A stretch of 64,000 bases of DNA from Streptomyces sp. AM 4-1-1. Its GTDB lineage: Bacteria > Actinomycetota > Actinomycetes > Streptomycetales > Streptomycetaceae. The DNA is taken from the NCBI RefSeq assembly GCF_029167625.1, contig NZ_CP119145.1, positions 5,580,001 through 5,644,000 of the forward strand. The letters are read 5' to 3'. Of this stretch, positions 61,786 through 64,000 are shown piece after piece. The position numbers and the translations under genes are program-made. The notes beneath the pieces are model-generated. The model searched no databases and was not told where the DNA came from. It saw nothing but the letters and a program-made list of their open reading frames with translations. Every line of letters begins with the position of its first letter. Within the stretch, counting starts at the first letter, position 1.

Positions 61786-62765
61786 GCCCGCCCTTCCCGG
61801 CGGGCGCGGCAGCCGAGCGGGAAGAGCAGCAGTCCACTGAGACACCAACTGCCGAGCACGTCCAGCGGCCAGTGATAGCCGCGCAGCACGAGGCCGATGC
61901 CCGTCGCCACCGTCACCATGACGGCGACGGGCATCGGCGCTTTCCGTACGGCCCGGACGAGAACGGCCCGGACGCGAACGGCCCGGAAGGGAACGGCCCA
62001 CCGGACGGGAACGGCCCTGGGCGCTCCCACGTGGGGCAGGGCCCGCGGCGGGGTACGGGGAGCGGGGTCCGGCGGGGTGCGGAGCACGGCGCGGATCAGC
62101 AGGGCCGCACCGCAGTACGCCACGGCGGCGGTCGCGGTGTGTCCGGACGGGTAGTATCCGGTGGCCTCCGTCAGCGGTCCCGACCGGGCGAAGGCGGCCT
62201 TCAGCGGGACGAGCACGGCGGGTACCGCGACCATGGCGAGGGCGGCGTACACCGGCGCGCGGCGCGCTCCGCGCCACAGCGCGTACCCGATCGCACCCAC
62301 CAGGACGGGCAGGGCGACCTGGACGTCGCCGAGATCGGCGAGGAATTCCGTCAACCGGCCGGGGCCGTGCCCGACGACGGCCCGCCCGGCCCGCTCGTCG
62401 GCCGCGCGCAACGGACCGTCGGTCGCGATCTCCGCGCTGACGAGGGCGAACAGGCCGAGCAGGGCCACGAACACGGCGGGTGCGAGGAATCCGGGACGAT
62501 GTCCCGGCCCCGTGCGGCGCCCGGGACGACGCCACGGGCGGAAAGAAGTCGGCCGCCCCGGAACAGGGGGGGTGGTTCCGGGACGGCAGACTCGACCGGC
62601 GTGCCGCGCGCCCCGGGGGGTGTGGGGCGCGCGGCTGCCCGATCGGTGAGGAGTTCCGGAGTCCGAGGCTCCGGCGGTGTGCGCGAAGGCACGTCCGGGG
62701 CGGTGCCGGGAAGGCGCCGGCCCGGTGACGTCCGCGATGTCCTGCGGACGGGGTGTCTCTCTCAT
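61770..62765 (-). CDS. PAP2-family membrane phosphatase
   Basis: The 331-residue protein has a basic, Pro/Arg-rich N-terminus of about 90 residues and then several membrane helices (FLAPAVFVALLGLFALVSAEI, YAALAMVAVPAVLVPLK). The PAP2 motifs are KAAFARSGPL (motif 1, with the canonical RP altered to SGP), YYPSGHTATAAVAY (motif 2) and LRGYHWPLDVLGSW (motif 3). It may dephosphorylate lipid phosphates such as undecaprenyl pyrophosphate or phosphatidate. Between motifs 2 and 3 is a repeat-encoded Arg/Val/Ala/Pro insert. ATG 62765 gives MRETPRPQD. It overlaps the chitinase end by 16 bases. Confidence 0.86.
   Translation of the reverse strand: MRETPRPQDIADVTGPAPSRHRPGRAFAHTAGASDSGTPHRSGSRAPHTPRGARHAGRVCRPGTTPPVPGRPTSFRPWRRPGRRTGPGHRPGFLAPAVFVALLGLFALVSAEIATDGPLRAADERAGRAVVGHGPGRLTEFLADLGDVQVALPVLVGAIGYALWRGARRAPVYAALAMVAVPAVLVPLKAAFARSGPLTEATGYYPSGHTATAAVAYCGAALLIRAVLRTPPDPAPRTPPRALPHVGAPRAVPVRWAVPFRAVRVRAVLVRAVRKAPMPVAVMVTVATGIGLVLRGYHWPLDVLGSWCLSGLLLFPLGCRARREGRAQLPK
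61947..62020. repeat. Degenerate 15-bp tandem repeat in the PAP2 gene
   Basis: GAACGGCCCGGACGC-like units occur at 61961, 61976, 61991 and 62009, with a partial unit from 61947. On the minus strand they encode VPVRWAVPFRAVRVRAVLVRAV. Confidence 0.8.
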
Positions 62766-62956
62766 CTGCGTAAACCGTAACGCCGTACGGGGAGGCACGA
62801 CAGCCGGAAGGCGATCCCGCCATCGGGCTCCCACACGTTCTTCACAGGCCGTACCCGGATCGCGGCCGGCGGGGCGGCTTCCGGCTTCTCGGGCGAGGCC
62901 GGTGAGCGGAAGGTGTCCGGGGGTGCGGGATGCGTCGCCCCCGGTCCCGTGCCGGC

Positions 62957-64000
62957 TCAGACTTGGGCGAAGGCGCCCTCGATGATGTCGAGCCCTTCGT
63001 TCAGCAGCTCCTCGCCGATCACCAGTGGCGGCAGGAAGCGCAGCACATTGCCGTACGTGCCACAGGTGAGGACGAGCAGCCCCGCGGCGTGGCAGGCCTT
63101 CGCCAGCGCCGCGGTGGCCTCCGGTGCCGGGTCCTTCGTGCCGGGCTTCACCAGCTCGATGGCGATCATGGCGCCCCGGCCGCGGATGTCGCCGATGAGG
63201 TCGCCGTTGGGCAGCTTGGCCCGCATCTCGGCGAGACGGTCCTTCATGACCTCCTCGACGCGCTTCGCCCGCGCGTTGAGATCCAGCTCGCGCATGGTCT
63301 CGATCGCGCCGAGCGCCCCGGCGCACGCGACCGGGTTCCCGCCGTAGGTGCCTCCCAGACCGCCGGAGTGCGCCGCGTCCATGATCTCGGCGCGTCCGGT
63401 CACGGCGGAAAGCGGCAGACCGCCCGCGATGCCCTTCGCCGTCGTGATCAGGTCCGGGACGATGCCCTCGTCCTCGCAGGCGAACCACTGGCCGGTGCGG
63501 CAGAAGCCGGACTGGATCTCGTCCGCGACGAAGACGATGCCGTTCTCCCGGGCGAACCGGGCGATCTCCGGCAGGAAGCCCTTCGCCGGCTCGATGAACC
63601 CGCCCTCGCCGAGGACCGGCTCGATGATGATCGCCGCGACGTTCTCGGCCCCGATCTGCTTGCTGATCTGCTCGATCGCCTGGGCGGACGCCTCGGCACC
63701 GGCGTTCTCCGCACCGGTCGGCCAGCGGTAGCCGTACGCCACGGGCACCCGGTACACCTCCGGCGCGAACGGGCCGAAGCCCTGCTTGTACGGCATGTTC
63801 TTGGCCGTCAGCGCCATCGTGAGGTTGGTCCGGCCGTGGTAGCCGTGGTCGAAGACGACCACCGCCGTTCGCCCGGTGTGGACGCGGGCGATCTTCACCG
63901 CGTTCTCGACGGCCTCGGCGCCCGAGTTGAACAGGGCGGACTTCTTGGCGTGGTCGCCCGGGGTCAGCTCGGCCAGCTGCTCGCAGACCTCCACGTATCC
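62957..64000 (-). CDS. gabT: 4-aminobutyrate aminotransferase GabT (partial, N-terminus beyond window)
   Basis: PLP enzyme converting GABA and 2-oxoglutarate to succinic semialdehyde and glutamate. The visible 347 residues include YVEVCEQLAELTPGDHAKKSALFNSGAEAVENAVKIAR, here noted as the NSGAEAVENAVK core, then FDHGYHGRTNLTMALT, IIIEPVLGEGGF, FVADEIQSGFCRTG and the PLP lysine in ITTAKGIAGGLPL. The frame continues off the right edge. With the aminotransferase and aldehyde dehydrogenase at 49-52.5 kb it completes a putrescine-GABA-succinate route, though it is not in the same operon. Confidence 0.94.
   Translation of the reverse strand, partial: GYVEVCEQLAELTPGDHAKKSALFNSGAEAVENAVKIARVHTGRTAVVVFDHGYHGRTNLTMALTAKNMPYKQGFGPFAPEVYRVPVAYGYRWPTGAENAGAEASAQAIEQISKQIGAENVAAIIIEPVLGEGGFIEPAKGFLPEIARFARENGIVFVADEIQSGFCRTGQWFACEDEGIVPDLITTAKGIAGGLPLSAVTGRAEIMDAAHSGGLGGTYGGNPVACAGALGAIETMRELDLNARAKRVEEVMKDRLAEMRAKLPNGDLIGDIRGRGAMIAIELVKPGTKDPAPEATAALAKACHAAGLLVLTCGTYGNVLRFLPPLVIGEELLNEGLDIIEGAFAQV

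Noticed and set aside
1..64000. tRNA, rRNA or SRP RNA genes, prophage, integrative element or biosynthetic gene cluster
   Set aside because: Intergenic regions were read for cloverleaf and rRNA features and coding regions for integrases, transposases, PKS or NRPS modules; none was seen. Small RNAs cannot be excluded by eye.

Overview
The window is a high-GC actinobacterial chromosome segment and, from gene content and order, almost certainly a Streptomyces core region. It carries whiG, nsdA, a four-gene type I signal peptidase cluster, the rpsP-KH-rimM-trmD-rplS block, ffh/ftsY/smc, and rpsB-tsf-pyrH-frr-cdsA. Coding is dense, GTG starts are common, and many operon partners overlap by 1-4 bases. 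I see no rRNA, tRNA, CRISPR array, transposase, integrase or plasmid genes. The order matches what I remember of the S. coelicolor SCO5567-SCO5676 interval; that comparison is from memory.

Layout. 1-4.7 kb: rsmD tail, coaD, a DivIVA-like coiled-coil protein, DUF177, rpmF, rnc and mutM. 4.7-6.8 kb: a secreted CAP-domain protein (minus), acylphosphatase and a small coiled-coil protein. 7-13.7 kb: smc, the glucose permease glcP and ftsY. 13.9-18.1 kb: a Prim-Pol-like protein (minus), nsdA, and amtB behind a GlnR-type box. 18.3-22.3 kb: ffh, a frameshifted methyltransferase (minus), about 900 bp of apparently non-coding DNA and a SprT-like metalloprotein. 22.5-29.5 kb: ribosome and tRNA maturation genes, four lepB paralogues, a Nudix hydrolase and DUF2469. 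29.6-34.7 kb: yraN, a comM-like ATPase gene, dprA, whiG and a TetR regulator. 34-41.4 kb: an M23 peptidase (minus) whose frame lacks a nearby stop, then rpsB, tsf, pyrH, frr, cdsA and a nucleotidyltransferase (minus). 41.6-48.8 kb: rlmN, a TPP riboswitch with a thiamine ABC transporter operon, and an unusual ABC ATPase/permease pair (minus). 49-52.5 kb: an aminotransferase, an Lrp regulator and an aminobutyraldehyde dehydrogenase, probably for polyamine/GABA catabolism; gabT is cut by the right edge. 52.6-64 kb: a DUF574 methyltransferase, DUF4097 with a HicB-like regulator, GDPD, an adenosine-deaminase-family enzyme that is probably 6-aminodeoxyfutalosine deaminase, DUF4190, NADAR, a second Prim-Pol-like protein, a secreted GH18 chitinase with a DasR-type site, and a PAP2 phosphatase.

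Functionally the window combines translation and protein export (ffh, ftsY, lepB x4), chromosome maintenance (smc, dprA, mutM), nitrogen and carbon entry (amtB, glcP, chitinase, GABA enzymes) and development (whiG, nsdA).

The most notable points are: amtB directly followed by ffh with no glnK or glnD; a repeat-encoded insertion in the SMC hinge; two compensable frameshifts in a methyltransferase gene; short tandem repeats inside or at the edges of at least six genes; an inverted repeat that could be an operator upstream of the HicB-like/DUF4097 pair; and several clear cis-elements (GlnR-type, DasR-type, TPP riboswitch, perfect-stem terminators). I found no clearly new multi-gene system. The best candidates for undescribed biology are the HicB-like/DUF4097 pair, the two Prim-Pol-like proteins and the ABC pair with a degenerate signature motif.
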